DNA of 10,554 nt from CAYRIH01 sp964424375 (GCA_964424375.1 CAYRIH010000017.1:1-10554); one strand, 5' to 3'. Counted from the stretch's first letter, positions 1-6,036 are shown. Notes: a model not told the origin generated them from the sequence alone. Numbers and translations: made by a program.

Positions 1-1359
1 ATCAATAACGGCATAGATCAAAAAATAGCTAAACAATTATTCGAATTTGTTAAACCATTTGCCAGCTATGGATTTAATAAAGCTCATGCTACTTGCTATG
101 CTCTGATTGCTTATAGAACGGCTTATTTAAAAGCCCATTTTCCCAATGAATTTTTAGCTGCTCTACTTACTTCTGATCAAGGAGATTTAGACAAGGTGGC
201 CAAAAATATAGCTGAGGCTGAGCGGATAAACATTAGGGTTCTGCCACCATCGATTAATGAAAGTTTTACAGATTTTGCAGTAGTTAAAGAAACTGGCAAC
301 ATTCGGTTTGGCTTAAATGTGATCAAAAATGTGGGACACAAAGTATCTGATTTAGTTGTAGATGAAAGACAAGAAAATGGATCATATAAAGATTTAGAGG
401 ATTTTTTGAGTCGAGTGCCAAAAGAAGCGCTAAATAAAAAAGTATTAGAATCATTGGCCAGAGCTGGAGCTTTATCAGAATTTGGTGATAATAAAGAGTT
501 ATTTGAGAATGTTGATGTGATGATAAGTTTTGTTAATGGGACAGGCAGAGATGCTAATATTGATCAATTGGGCATTTTTAGTAATGATATTGCCCGCAAA
601 TCTGTCCAATCTCAGTTTAAAAAAGTTGAGCCATCCAACGAGAAGGAAAGATTGGCTTGGGAGAAAGAACTTTTGGGCACTTTTGTATCTAAACATCCAC
701 TTAAAGAAATTATGCCCAAACTTGAAGGTATGGTTTGTAAAATAGAATCTTTGCATGAAGATTCAGATAATAAGCGAGTAAAAATTGGAGGGGTTATATC
801 TGCGGTACAAAAAGTTAATACTAAAAACAATGAACCGATGTTGTTTGTAAAACTAGCAGATTTAACAGGCAGTATAGAAGTGATTGTCTTTCCCAATATC
901 CTTCAAAAATACGGAAGTTTATTTGAGCTAGACAAAATTTTAGTTATTGAAGGCAAAGTAAATGTAAAAGATGTAGTTAATGATGAAGGTGGTGAAATTA
1001 TTATGCAATCGGAAGCTAAAATAGTAGTTGATTTAGTGGCTGAGGTTGATGATTATTTAAAGAGGGCTGCTAGTTCTGCGAATGCTCAGTTTGGTTCAGT
1101 GCAACATGGTTTAAATCAAGCTCAAAAACTACTGCCTGGCAATTTTAGATACCATGGTAATAGTATGGTGATTCGTTTACCACAAGTATTTAATCAGGAT
1201 AAACTTAAGTCTTTAAAGCAAATTTTAGAAAAACATAGTGGGGATATTCAGGTAGAATTGGAGGTTTACAACCAGGGCAAGTGGCAGAGAATTCGCACTA
1301 AGACACGAATAACTCGCGGCGAAGGACTTGAAAAAGAAGTATCGCATACATTAAAATAG
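1..1359 (+). CDS. dnaE: DNA polymerase III alpha subunit, C-terminal part (5' truncated by window)
   Basis: This is the C-terminal part (452 residues visible) of the catalytic subunit of the replicative DNA polymerase. The frame is open from base 1, so the gene begins outside the window; the GTG at 196 is an internal Val codon, not a start. The first residues read FASYGFNKAHATCYALIAYRTAYLKAHFP, cited here only in part (FASYGFNKAHA), which is highly typical of DnaE at the end of the polymerase domain. A helix-hairpin-helix-like stretch follows (visible residues about 130-175), then the family signature LAWEKELLGTFVSKHPL (about 218-234). An OB-fold of the tRNA_anti type lies at about 261-342, with the core GSIEVIVFPN. 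The last 100 residues are a less conserved C-terminal domain. The catalytic aspartates lie upstream of the window. The gene ends with TAG and no hairpin terminator follows, so some read-through into the next gene is possible. Confidence 0.96.
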   Translation: MNNGIDQKIAKQLFEFVKPFASYGFNKAHATCYALIAYRTAYLKAHFPNEFLAALLTSDQGDLDKVAKNIAEAERINIRVLPPSINESFTDFAVVKETGNIRFGLNVIKNVGHKVSDLVVDERQENGSYKDLEDFLSRVPKEALNKKVLESLARAGALSEFGDNKELFENVDVMISFVNGTGRDANIDQLGIFSNDIARKSVQSQFKKVEPSNEKERLAWEKELLGTFVSKHPLKEIMPKLEGMVCKIESLHEDSDNKRVKIGGVISAVQKVNTKNNEPMLFVKLADLTGSIEVIVFPNILQKYGSLFELDKILVIEGKVNVKDVVNDEGGEIIMQSEAKIVVDLVAEVDDYLKRAASSANAQFGSVQHGLNQAQKLLPGNFRYHGNSMVIRLPQVFNQDKLKSLKQILEKHSGDIQVELEVYNQGKWQRIRTKTRITRGEGLEKEVSHTLK

Positions 1360-1371
1360 TTTATTGATCTT

Positions 1372-1380
1372 TGATATTAA
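1372..1380 (+). promoter_or_regulatory. Weak candidate extended -10 promoter for the lipoprotein gene
   Basis: The short spacer after dnaE holds TGaTATTAA, an extended -10 like element, about 37 bases before the lipoprotein start. No convincing -35 box lies 16-18 bases upstream. The call is tentative; transcription could instead continue from dnaE, because no terminator separates the two genes. Confidence 0.25.
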
Positions 1381-1400
1381 GGCGTCATTCCAAAAACACT

Positions 1401-1412
1401 TAAGGAGGTGAT
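1401..1412 (+). promoter_or_regulatory. Very long Shine-Dalgarno match
   Basis: TAAGGAGGTGAT is complementary over 12 bases to the conserved 3' end of bacterial 16S rRNA (AUCACCUCCUUA). Its AGGAGG core lies 9 bases before the ATG at 1418. It fixes that start over the ATGs at 1411 and 1414, of which the first is in a frame that soon stops. Confidence 0.8.
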
Positions 1413-1417
1413 GATGG

Positions 1418-3373
1418 ATGCGCTATTTTTGGTTATGCCTAGTGTATGTTAATCTGGCACTTTTACTGGCGGCCTGTGGGGGGAACAGCCACAACCGTGA
1501 AGCAAAAGCATTCGGAAATGGTCGATTGCTTCAATGGTCCGAGCAGAATACGGATGCTCATAAGAAAGTGATTTTTATTCATGGGTATGGGGATACTAAT
1601 AATCCTCATGGGCTGACTCTGCCTCAAATGGAAAGCTTCTTTTCTCCCAAAATTGAGAATCTTGATTATTTGGGAGATGAGCTGTTTGGCTTTAATACTT
1701 CTGAATTGGTTGAGTTCTGGTTTTATGGTTATCAGCCAGAACAGGACCTTTCTAAGATTGCCGATGATTTAGCTGAGCTAATTAGTAACAATAGTCGTTT
1801 TGACAACAGTCAGGTAGCTGTTGTTGGGTATAGTCAAGGCGGCGTAGTTGCCTGGTTGCTGGATCAAAGATATCCTGAATTGATAACCGGAGGAGTTACA
1901 TTGGGCGCTCCGATTTTATCAACACCTTTAGCACACAAGAGTGTGCGAGATAGGGCAATCTGCCAAGTTCTTCCGCTGGCAGGCGGTAGGATTGTGGCGG
2001 CGTTTGACGCACTATCTTCAGGAACAGAGCATCTAATGGTTGCTTATCCTGAAAGTAATCAGCCTAAAACCCAGTTAATGTTTTTTGCTGGTTTGATAGA
2101 ACCGCCATCAACTGATATTATTACTCGTAATATCAATTTATTGGATGCTTTAACTGCCAGCCATAATTTTTTGACTGGCATTCGAGACAATCGCCAGTTT
2201 GGTGAAATTGGAGCCACTATTATTAACGTTTCTGGTTGGGGTAATTGCCCATCTGACAATTGTCCCAGTGATGGAATTGTCCCAGTATCTTCAACCTGGC
2301 GAGGTCATCAAGATAGTGTTAGGGTATGGTCTGATTATGATCATTGGGATCTTCTTTCGGGCAAGGGTGATTTCAATTTAGATCGGGCAATTCTACGGCA
2401 CTTAGGAGATGTTTTGGATCTTTGGCCAATATTTGTTGAGGGTGATCTTCCAGAAACTCCTATCATTGAGCTGAGTCAGGATCATTCCGATGCCTGGGGA
2501 TGGATTAAGTTTGCTTATGTACGAAGATCAGCAGAATCCGCAGAATTATGTGTAACTGATGAGGATTGGCGCCGCGAAATTGCTGTTCCAATTTCTGGCA
2601 ATCACAGTTATCCTCAGTTTGGACCAGTTAATGATAATTCGTTAGTTTGGACAGTCGAGCGACTTAATACAACTGATATCTATGTTTGGCACAATCAAAG
2701 TATTCGACAGATTAGTTATGACAATCAAAGCAGATATGCTAATTTTTCTCCTAATGGAGAGTGGTTGGCGTACCAGAGTAGAAATGCTTTAATTGTTCAT
2801 AATCTAGAGAATGACCAGCGTTCTGTAGTGGTAAACAATGTCCAATTAACTATGCCGCCGATATGGATTTCTCATGGTTTGCATGGAAGAATTTATTTCA
2901 TTGTTAATGACAGTTTGTATTGGGTCAGTCCAAGGTGTCGCGGCAAAAGCCTAGCCAATGCTGCTTGTGTAATGGCTGAGTGCCATCAGATATTTTTGGC
3001 TAAAGGAATGTTGAATGGAGTAGTAGCGGTGCATAATGAAGTAAATAGTATTGGGCAGATAGTAAACCAGAAAATTGTGGTAGTGTCTGGATTATTTTCG
3101 TCGGATATATCGGTGGAATTGCAGAGAGTGGAATCAGGTTATAGCATTTCAGGGAGTACAGACGATATTATAGTGGGATTGGATTGGGATTTTAGGTTCG
3201 ATTCCATTATATTTGATCAAGAATATGGGCATTTATACCTAGCCGATAATTCTGGCTTGTATATCTTAGATATTAATTCAGTTTTACAAGCATCAGACAA
3301 CACATCTTGGAACGATGTATTTTATTTAATTAGGTCCGGCATTACTCAGCCAGACATTCGAAACATCCGTTAA
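1418..3373 (+). CDS. Predicted lipoprotein: alpha/beta-hydrolase (lipase-like) with C-terminal beta-propeller-like region
   Basis: A 651-residue exported protein. Residues 1-19 form a short hydrophobic signal with a lipobox ending LLLAAC; Cys20 is the likely lipidated residue, so the protein should be anchored on the outer face of a membrane. Residues about 48-335 look like an alpha/beta-hydrolase: the oxyanion strand VIFIHGYGD (51-59), a nucleophile elbow GYSQG with Ser139, then SDGIVPV with Asp285 and DYDHWD with His309 as likely acid and base. The SDG-IVPVSS and D-H arrangement resembles lipase and acyltransferase families such as PGAP1-like or DUF676. From about 365 to 650 the sequence is rich in beta strands, with at least one PD40/TolB-type blade motif (ANFSPNGEWLAYQS, 441-454), suggesting an incomplete or divergent propeller. 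Substrate is unknown: an ester or lipid is inferred only from the fold. The start is set by a 12-base Shine-Dalgarno match. A terminator overlaps the stop codon, so it is probably a single-gene unit or the last gene of one. Confidence 0.8.
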   Translation: MRYFWLCLVYVNLALLLAACGGNSHNREAKAFGNGRLLQWSEQNTDAHKKVIFIHGYGDTNNPHGLTLPQMESFFSPKIENLDYLGDELFGFNTSELVEFWFYGYQPEQDLSKIADDLAELISNNSRFDNSQVAVVGYSQGGVVAWLLDQRYPELITGGVTLGAPILSTPLAHKSVRDRAICQVLPLAGGRIVAAFDALSSGTEHLMVAYPESNQPKTQLMFFAGLIEPPSTDIITRNINLLDALTASHNFLTGIRDNRQFGEIGATIINVSGWGNCPSDNCPSDGIVPVSSTWRGHQDSVRVWSDYDHWDLLSGKGDFNLDRAILRHLGDVLDLWPIFVEGDLPETPIIELSQDHSDAWGWIKFAYVRRSAESAELCVTDEDWRREIAVPISGNHSYPQFGPVNDNSLVWTVERLNTTDIYVWHNQSIRQISYDNQSRYANFSPNGEWLAYQSRNALIVHNLENDQRSVVVNNVQLTMPPIWISHGLHGRIYFIVNDSLYWVSPRCRGKSLANAACVMAECHQIFLAKGMLNGVVAVHNEVNSIGQIVNQKIVVVSGLFSSDISVELQRVESGYSISGSTDDIIVGLDWDFRFDSIIFDQEYGHLYLADNSGLYILDINSVLQASDNTSWNDVFYLIRSGITQPDIRNIR

Positions 3374-3390
3374 CAACGGATGTTTTTCTT
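3361..3390 (+). terminator. Intrinsic terminator overlapping the lipoprotein stop codon
   Basis: A perfect inverted repeat AAACATCCGTT / AACGGATGTTT (3361-3371 and 3375-3385) with a 3-base loop is followed by TTTCTT. The TAA stop (3371-3373) lies at the top of the stem, so the hairpin is partly coding. This separates the lipoprotein gene from the next genes. Confidence 0.88.
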
Positions 3391-3417
3391 TACAGGAGCT
3401 ACTTTATTTGATAATAA
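3389..3417 (+). promoter_or_regulatory. Candidate promoter (TTTACA-N17-TAATAA)
   Basis: TTTACA (3389-3394) lies 17 bases before TAATAA (3412-3417), directly after the terminator. The -10 region sits in an AT-rich stretch with alternative hexamers (GATAAT at 3410-3415), so the exact element is uncertain. It would give a leader of roughly 150 bases before the gene at 3574. Confidence 0.35.
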
Positions 3418-3437
3418 TTAAATATAAACAAAGAAGT

Positions 3438-3464
3438 TTGTTCTTTTACAATTATTGCTACCAT
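3438..3464 (+). promoter_or_regulatory. Candidate extended -10 promoter (TGCTACCAT)
   Basis: TGCTACCAT (3456-3464) reads as an extended -10 element (TGN plus TACCAT), with TTGTTC 15 bases upstream as a poor -35. The same nine bases form the -10 region of the better promoter before rplS at 4413-4421, which is the main reason to take this one seriously. Transcription would start near 3471 and yield a leader of about 100 bases. Confidence 0.4.
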
Positions 3465-3480
3465 CACCACATCCTAGAGA

Positions 3481-3487
3481 AAGGAGG
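3481..3487 (+). promoter_or_regulatory. Orphan Shine-Dalgarno sequence in the leader
   Basis: AAGGAGG (preceded by AGA) is a strong ribosome binding sequence with no standard start codon 5-12 bases downstream. ATT at 3494 would give a six-residue peptide, and CTG at 3498 stops after two codons. The GTG at 3520, which would extend the next gene by 18 residues, lies 32 bases away, which is too far. It may serve a leader peptide, act in an RNA structure, or be a relic. Confidence 0.5.
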
Positions 3488-3494
3488 ATAGACA

Positions 3495-3513
3495 TTACTG
3501 CAGTAACTAGTTA
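3495..3513 (+). repeat. Two overlapping perfect palindromes, operator-like
   Basis: TTACTGCAGTAA (3495-3506) is a perfect 12-base palindrome. TAACTAGTTA (3504-3513) is a perfect 10-base palindrome sharing three bases with it. They lie downstream of the candidate promoters and upstream of the gene at 3574, where a repressor could block transcription. No known operator consensus is recognised. Confidence 0.5.
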
Positions 3514-3573
3514 GTAAATGTGCTGGAGACTTTAGATTTAAACATCTTAAATAACGACAGGAGAGAGAGTATT

Positions 3574-3966
3574 ATGTTCTCGACAAGGACTGATATTGAA
3601 AAGACGCGTATTCCGTTACCTCCCAGTTGTACTGACAAAAGGTTCAGTAAAACAACGAAGGTAGTGGAAATCGTTGAGGCTATAGTGGATCACTTTATAG
3701 CTGAGCCTATAGGGCCGATCTATAATCCTCACCCTACGCAACGGTGCGCCATTGAGAATGATGTTAAAACTGTTATCATTGCAACAGTTAAGCAGTATTG
3801 TGGTAGCATCACCGCCGGGAAGACCCGAGAATGCCTTGACGATGAAGACATTTTTGGATTTCAAACCAGGGATTCTAAATCCATGCCTTGTTCTGTTGAG
3901 ATTATACCTCAGCTTCAGCCAGAAGCTGAAGAGTTGCTCAGGCTGAGATTGCAAACTACATCCTAA
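3574..3966 (+). CDS. Hypothetical protein, 130 residues
   Basis: I do not recognise this protein. ATG at 3574 is preferred over the upstream GTG at 3520 because AGGAGAG (3559-3565) lies at a good distance from it and the GTG has no nearby ribosome site. The product has no signal peptide or membrane segment and is probably cytoplasmic. It carries five cysteines (C19, C58, C76, C87, C105) that do not form a recognisable CxxC zinc motif. Residues about 28-44 (TKVVEIVEAIVDHFIAE) and 60-76 look helical, and the end (about 113-128) is Glu/Leu-rich. Two sampled 60-base lines gave 43% (3601-3660) and 53% (3781-3840) GC, against 28% for a sampled nusA line, hinting at a different origin. It is followed within 10 bases by a second unknown gene and the pair shares one terminator, so the two probably act together. 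It could be a small accessory or toxin/antitoxin-like factor, but nothing in the sequence shows this. Confidence 0.65.
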   Translation: MFSTRTDIEKTRIPLPPSCTDKRFSKTTKVVEIVEAIVDHFIAEPIGPIYNPHPTQRCAIENDVKTVIIATVKQYCGSITAGKTRECLDDEDIFGFQTRDSKSMPCSVEIIPQLQPEAEELLRLRLQTTS

Positions 3967-3976
3967 GGAGGAAGAT

Positions 3977-4312
3977 TTGAGCCTATTGAAAGCTAGAGGA
4001 GAGATTAATCGTTTCCCTGAATCAGAAGTCATGGCCGCATTAGGGTTAATTGAGGGATTTGCTCAACTTGAGCAGCCCAAAAATTGTGCGAAGCGGCGCG
4101 AAGATCTTCGAGTCAGGTTGCGTGATACACTACGCAACAAGGTCAACCCAATTTTAATTGAGTTGATTATGTCTGATCTGCCAGAGATTTTACAGATTAA
4201 AAAGGATAGGGTGGTGTCCAATAACAAGAAAAAATTTTCCTTTGTTATTCGGATTGGCGAGAAAAACGCACCTCAATGGCGCCAGGAATTTATCAGGCGG
4301 TTTTTGGAGTGA
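3977..4312 (+). CDS. Hypothetical protein, 111 residues, basic (TTG start)
   Basis: I do not recognise this protein. The TTG start is supported by TAAGGAGGAAGA: the AAGGAGG core (3965-3971) overlaps the stop codon of the preceding gene and lies 5 bases before TTG. The first in-frame ATG (4031) has no ribosome site. The product is soluble-looking and basic in the middle and at the end. A predicted helical segment rich in Arg (about 36-53, with KRREDLRVRLRDTL) is followed by another helix (NPILIELIMSDLPEIL, about 57-72), a Lys-rich turn with a beta stretch (KKKFSFVIRIG, 84-94) and a final amphipathic helix (QWRQEFIRRFLE). This composition would suit nucleic acid binding, but that is a guess. 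A sampled line (4081-4140) is 50% GC, above the nearby housekeeping genes. It is likely cotranscribed and translationally coupled with the preceding orphan gene, and a terminator follows 43 bases after the stop. Confidence 0.65.
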   Translation: MSLLKARGEINRFPESEVMAALGLIEGFAQLEQPKNCAKRREDLRVRLRDTLRNKVNPILIELIMSDLPEILQIKKDRVVSNNKKKFSFVIRIGEKNAPQWRQEFIRRFLE

Positions 4313-4355
4313 TGTGTAGGAAGGTGTAGAGAGAAGGATACAGAGAAAATGAGGT

Positions 4356-4381
4356 GGCGACCTATAAAGGTCGCCTTTTTT
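4356..4381 (+). terminator. Intrinsic terminator after the orphan gene pair
   Basis: GGCGACC (4356-4362) pairs with GGTCGCC (4369-4375) around a six-base loop, followed by six T residues. It closes the two-gene orphan unit and insulates it from rplS. Confidence 0.9.
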
Positions 4382-4392
4382 ATACAAAAACA

Positions 4393-4421
4393 TTGCCTCT
4401 AGAGCTGGTTTCTGCTACCAT
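4393..4421 (+). promoter_or_regulatory. Promoter for the rplS-rnhB-yraN unit
   Basis: TTGCCT (4393-4398), a 17-base spacer and TACCAT (4416-4421), with TG at the extended -10 position (4413-4414). Transcription should start near 4428, leaving only about 16 bases before the rplS ATG, with no Shine-Dalgarno sequence in that leader. Confidence 0.65.
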
Positions 4422-4443
4422 AGCGAAGTAATAGTTTAATGAA

Positions 4444-5055
4444 ATGGTAAATATCTTGACCCAACCCGGCAAAAGTAAGCTTCCCCAGATTAATCCAGGG
4501 GATATTGTTAGAGTTCACCAAAAGATTAGAGAAGGGGATAAAGAAAGAATCCAAGTATTTGAAGGGATTGTTATTAAAACTCATCGTAAAATAGGTCCTA
4601 ACGCTACTTTTACAGTACGTAAAATTGCTTCGGGGGTTGGAGTAGAGAGGATTTTTCTTTTGCAATCACCTAATATTGTAAAGATTGAGTTCAAAAAAAG
4701 TTCTAAAGTTCGAAGAGCTAAGTTATATTATTTACGAAACTTATCTGGCAAAGCCCTGAGATTAAAAGAAAAAAAAGTAGATAAAGATATATGGGAGTTA
4801 GTAGCTCCAACAGAAGCTGCCAAAGAGGTCACTGAAAAGGAATTAGCAGAAGCCGTAGAAGCATCTGCTCAAAAAGACGAGATTGAGCAGCCAGATACTG
4901 CAGTTGCAGAATCTGAGTCAAAATCGAAAGAAAAAGATAAAAACCAAGAAACCAAATCTATCCAATTGGATAAGCCAGCTGTTCCAAAAGATGATACAGT
5001 TAATGAGGAGAGAGAGGATGAAGTTGGCAAAGAGAACAAACAAACCGAATCTTAA
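4444..5055 (+). CDS. rplS: Ribosomal protein bL19 with long charged C-terminal extension
   Basis: L19 is a large-subunit protein at the interface with the 30S subunit. Residues 1-115 match the family: KLPQINPGDIVRVHQKI (12-28), the strand FEGIVIKTHRKIG (39-51), FTVRKIASGVGVERIF (56-71) and the basic signature KVRRAKLYYLRNLSGKALRLKEK (88-110 in part: RRAKLYYLRNLSGKA). L19 is usually about 115 residues, whereas this protein has 203. The extra 85 or so residues are low-complexity Glu/Lys/Ala/Ser, probably disordered. The ATG at 4444 has no Shine-Dalgarno site; a three-codon ORF (ATG AAA TGG TAA, 4439-4450) overlaps it in another frame. The promoter lies just upstream and the next gene starts inside the extension. 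The tail is translated in a continuous frame, so it is not a sequencing artefact of a lost stop, though its role is unknown. Confidence 0.95.
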   Translation: MVNILTQPGKSKLPQINPGDIVRVHQKIREGDKERIQVFEGIVIKTHRKIGPNATFTVRKIASGVGVERIFLLQSPNIVKIEFKKSSKVRRAKLYYLRNLSGKALRLKEKKVDKDIWELVAPTEAAKEVTEKELAEAVEASAQKDEIEQPDTAVAESESKSKEKDKNQETKSIQLDKPAVPKDDTVNEEREDEVGKENKQTES

Positions 5056-5674
5056 ACTTGAGCGAGAACTTCAGCGTGACAGATATTTAATTATAGCTGG
5101 AGTAGATGAGGCTGGCAGGGGATCTTGGGCTGGTCCAGTAGTGGCTGCAGCAGTAGTGCTGCCTTTTTTAAATCGGTATTATGGCATTAATGATTCTAAA
5201 TTATTAACAGCTATGCAAAGAGAACAACTTTTTTCTAAAATACATGAGATAGCAATAGATGTTGGGATTGGAGTTGTAGAAAATAAAGAATTAGATGCTA
5301 TGGGAGTAGGGCAAGCTAGTTATTTAGCTATGCGCCGGGCAGTAGATAATCTTTCAATTAAACCCAGTTTTGTGTTAGTGGATGGTTTTAAGGTGGGATT
5401 TTCTGAGATTCCATCCAGAGGAATTTTAGACGGAGATCGGCGGTCTATTTCTATTGCAGCGGCTTCTATTATAGCTAAAGTAGCTCGGGATAGAATGATG
5501 GAGAAAATTAATGATTTAGAACCTCAATATGGCTTTAATCATAACAAGGGCTACGGAACAGTTTTTCATCAAAGACAAATTAAGCGATATGGAATTAACC
5601 GCTGGCATCGCAGAAGTTTCAAACCCATACAAAAGGCAGTTTCGCATCGAACTAATTTAGAATTAGCTAAGTGA
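5018..5674 (+). CDS. rnhB: Ribonuclease HII
   Basis: RNase HII cuts the RNA strand of RNA-DNA hybrids and starts removal of single ribonucleotides misincorporated in DNA. The ATG at 5018 gives 218 residues, the usual family size, and has GAGGAG (5005-5010) 7 bases upstream. Longer in-frame extensions lie wholly inside rplS and add unrelated Lys-rich sequence. The metal-binding quartet is intact: Asp30 and Glu31 (GVDEAGRG), Asp122 (LVDGF) and Asp140 (LDGD, 18 residues after Asp122 as in E. coli RNase HII). ISIAAASIIAKVARDR (144-159) and YGFNHNKGYGT (171-181) are further hallmarks, and the end WHRRSFKPIQ matches the family C-terminus. The first 38 bases overlap the rplS tail, implying translational coupling. 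The rplS-rnhB neighbourhood is common in bacteria. Confidence 0.95.
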   Translation: MKLAKRTNKPNLKLERELQRDRYLIIAGVDEAGRGSWAGPVVAAAVVLPFLNRYYGINDSKLLTAMQREQLFSKIHEIAIDVGIGVVENKELDAMGVGQASYLAMRRAVDNLSIKPSFVLVDGFKVGFSEIPSRGILDGDRRSISIAAASIIAKVARDRMMEKINDLEPQYGFNHNKGYGTVFHQRQIKRYGINRWHRRSFKPIQKAVSHRTNLELAK

Positions 5675-6036
5675 TATCTAATTTAGGCAAAACAGGAGAA
5701 GAAGTAGCAATTAAGTTTTTGACTATCAGCAAGTTTAAAATTATTAAGCATAATTATTCTTGCCCACTAGGCGAAATAGATATTATTGCAAACCACAATG
5801 ATATTCTTTATTTTATTGAAGTTAAGACTAGATCTTCTGATCAATATGGTGGTCCTTTTGCAGCTGTAGATTATAAAAAACAACAAAAGATTAGTCGTAT
5901 AGCAGCTTATTATCTAATGACCGAAAGATATTTGGGTGATACTCAATATGGTGTAATTGGAATTATGTATAATTCTTATGCTAAGAGATATAAAGTAGAT
6001 TTTTTAACCAATGCTTTTGAGCATGCATTAAATTGA
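5671..6036 (+). CDS. yraN: UPF0102 / YraN family nuclease-like protein
   Basis: A 121-residue member of the YraN family, which has a restriction-endonuclease-like (PD-(D/E)XK) fold and no well-established role, although links to DNA processing have been suggested. The family signature is complete: GEEVAIKFL near the start (9-17), NYSCPLGEIDIIA (28-40) with Glu35 and Asp37, and FIEVKTRSS (48-56) with Glu50 and Lys52 as the putative metal-site residues. The C-terminal part (YGVIGIMYNSYAKRYKVDFLTNAF) matches the usual ending. The GTG start overlaps the rnhB stop as GTGA, so translation is probably coupled; there is no separate strong ribosome site. Length is normal. Its TGA stop lies inside the -35 box of the next promoter. 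Confidence 0.92.
   Translation: MISNLGKTGEEVAIKFLTISKFKIIKHNYSCPLGEIDIIANHNDILYFIEVKTRSSDQYGGPFAAVDYKKQQKISRIAAYYLMTERYLGDTQYGVIGIMYNSYAKRYKVDFLTNAFEHALN

Noticed and set aside
3520..3573. GTG start adding 18 residues to the first orphan protein
   Set aside because: No ribosome site lies at working distance from the GTG, while the ATG at 3574 has AGGAGAG just upstream.
3909..3929. Inverted repeat TCAGCTTC / GAAGCTGA inside the first orphan gene
   Set aside because: It has an 8-bp stem without a T run and lies in Gln/Pro/Glu/Leu codons, so it is most likely a by-product of codon content.
3616..4032. Minus-strand 138-residue open frame across both orphan genes
   Set aside because: It is antisense to two + strand genes that have good ribosome sites and a matching terminator. 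It shows no start signal of its own and looks like a shadow frame.
4883..5017. 45-residue N-terminal extension of RNase HII
   Set aside because: It lies wholly inside rplS in another frame, is Lys/Gln-rich with no family similarity, and the ATG at 5018 has a good Shine-Dalgarno site and gives the normal length.
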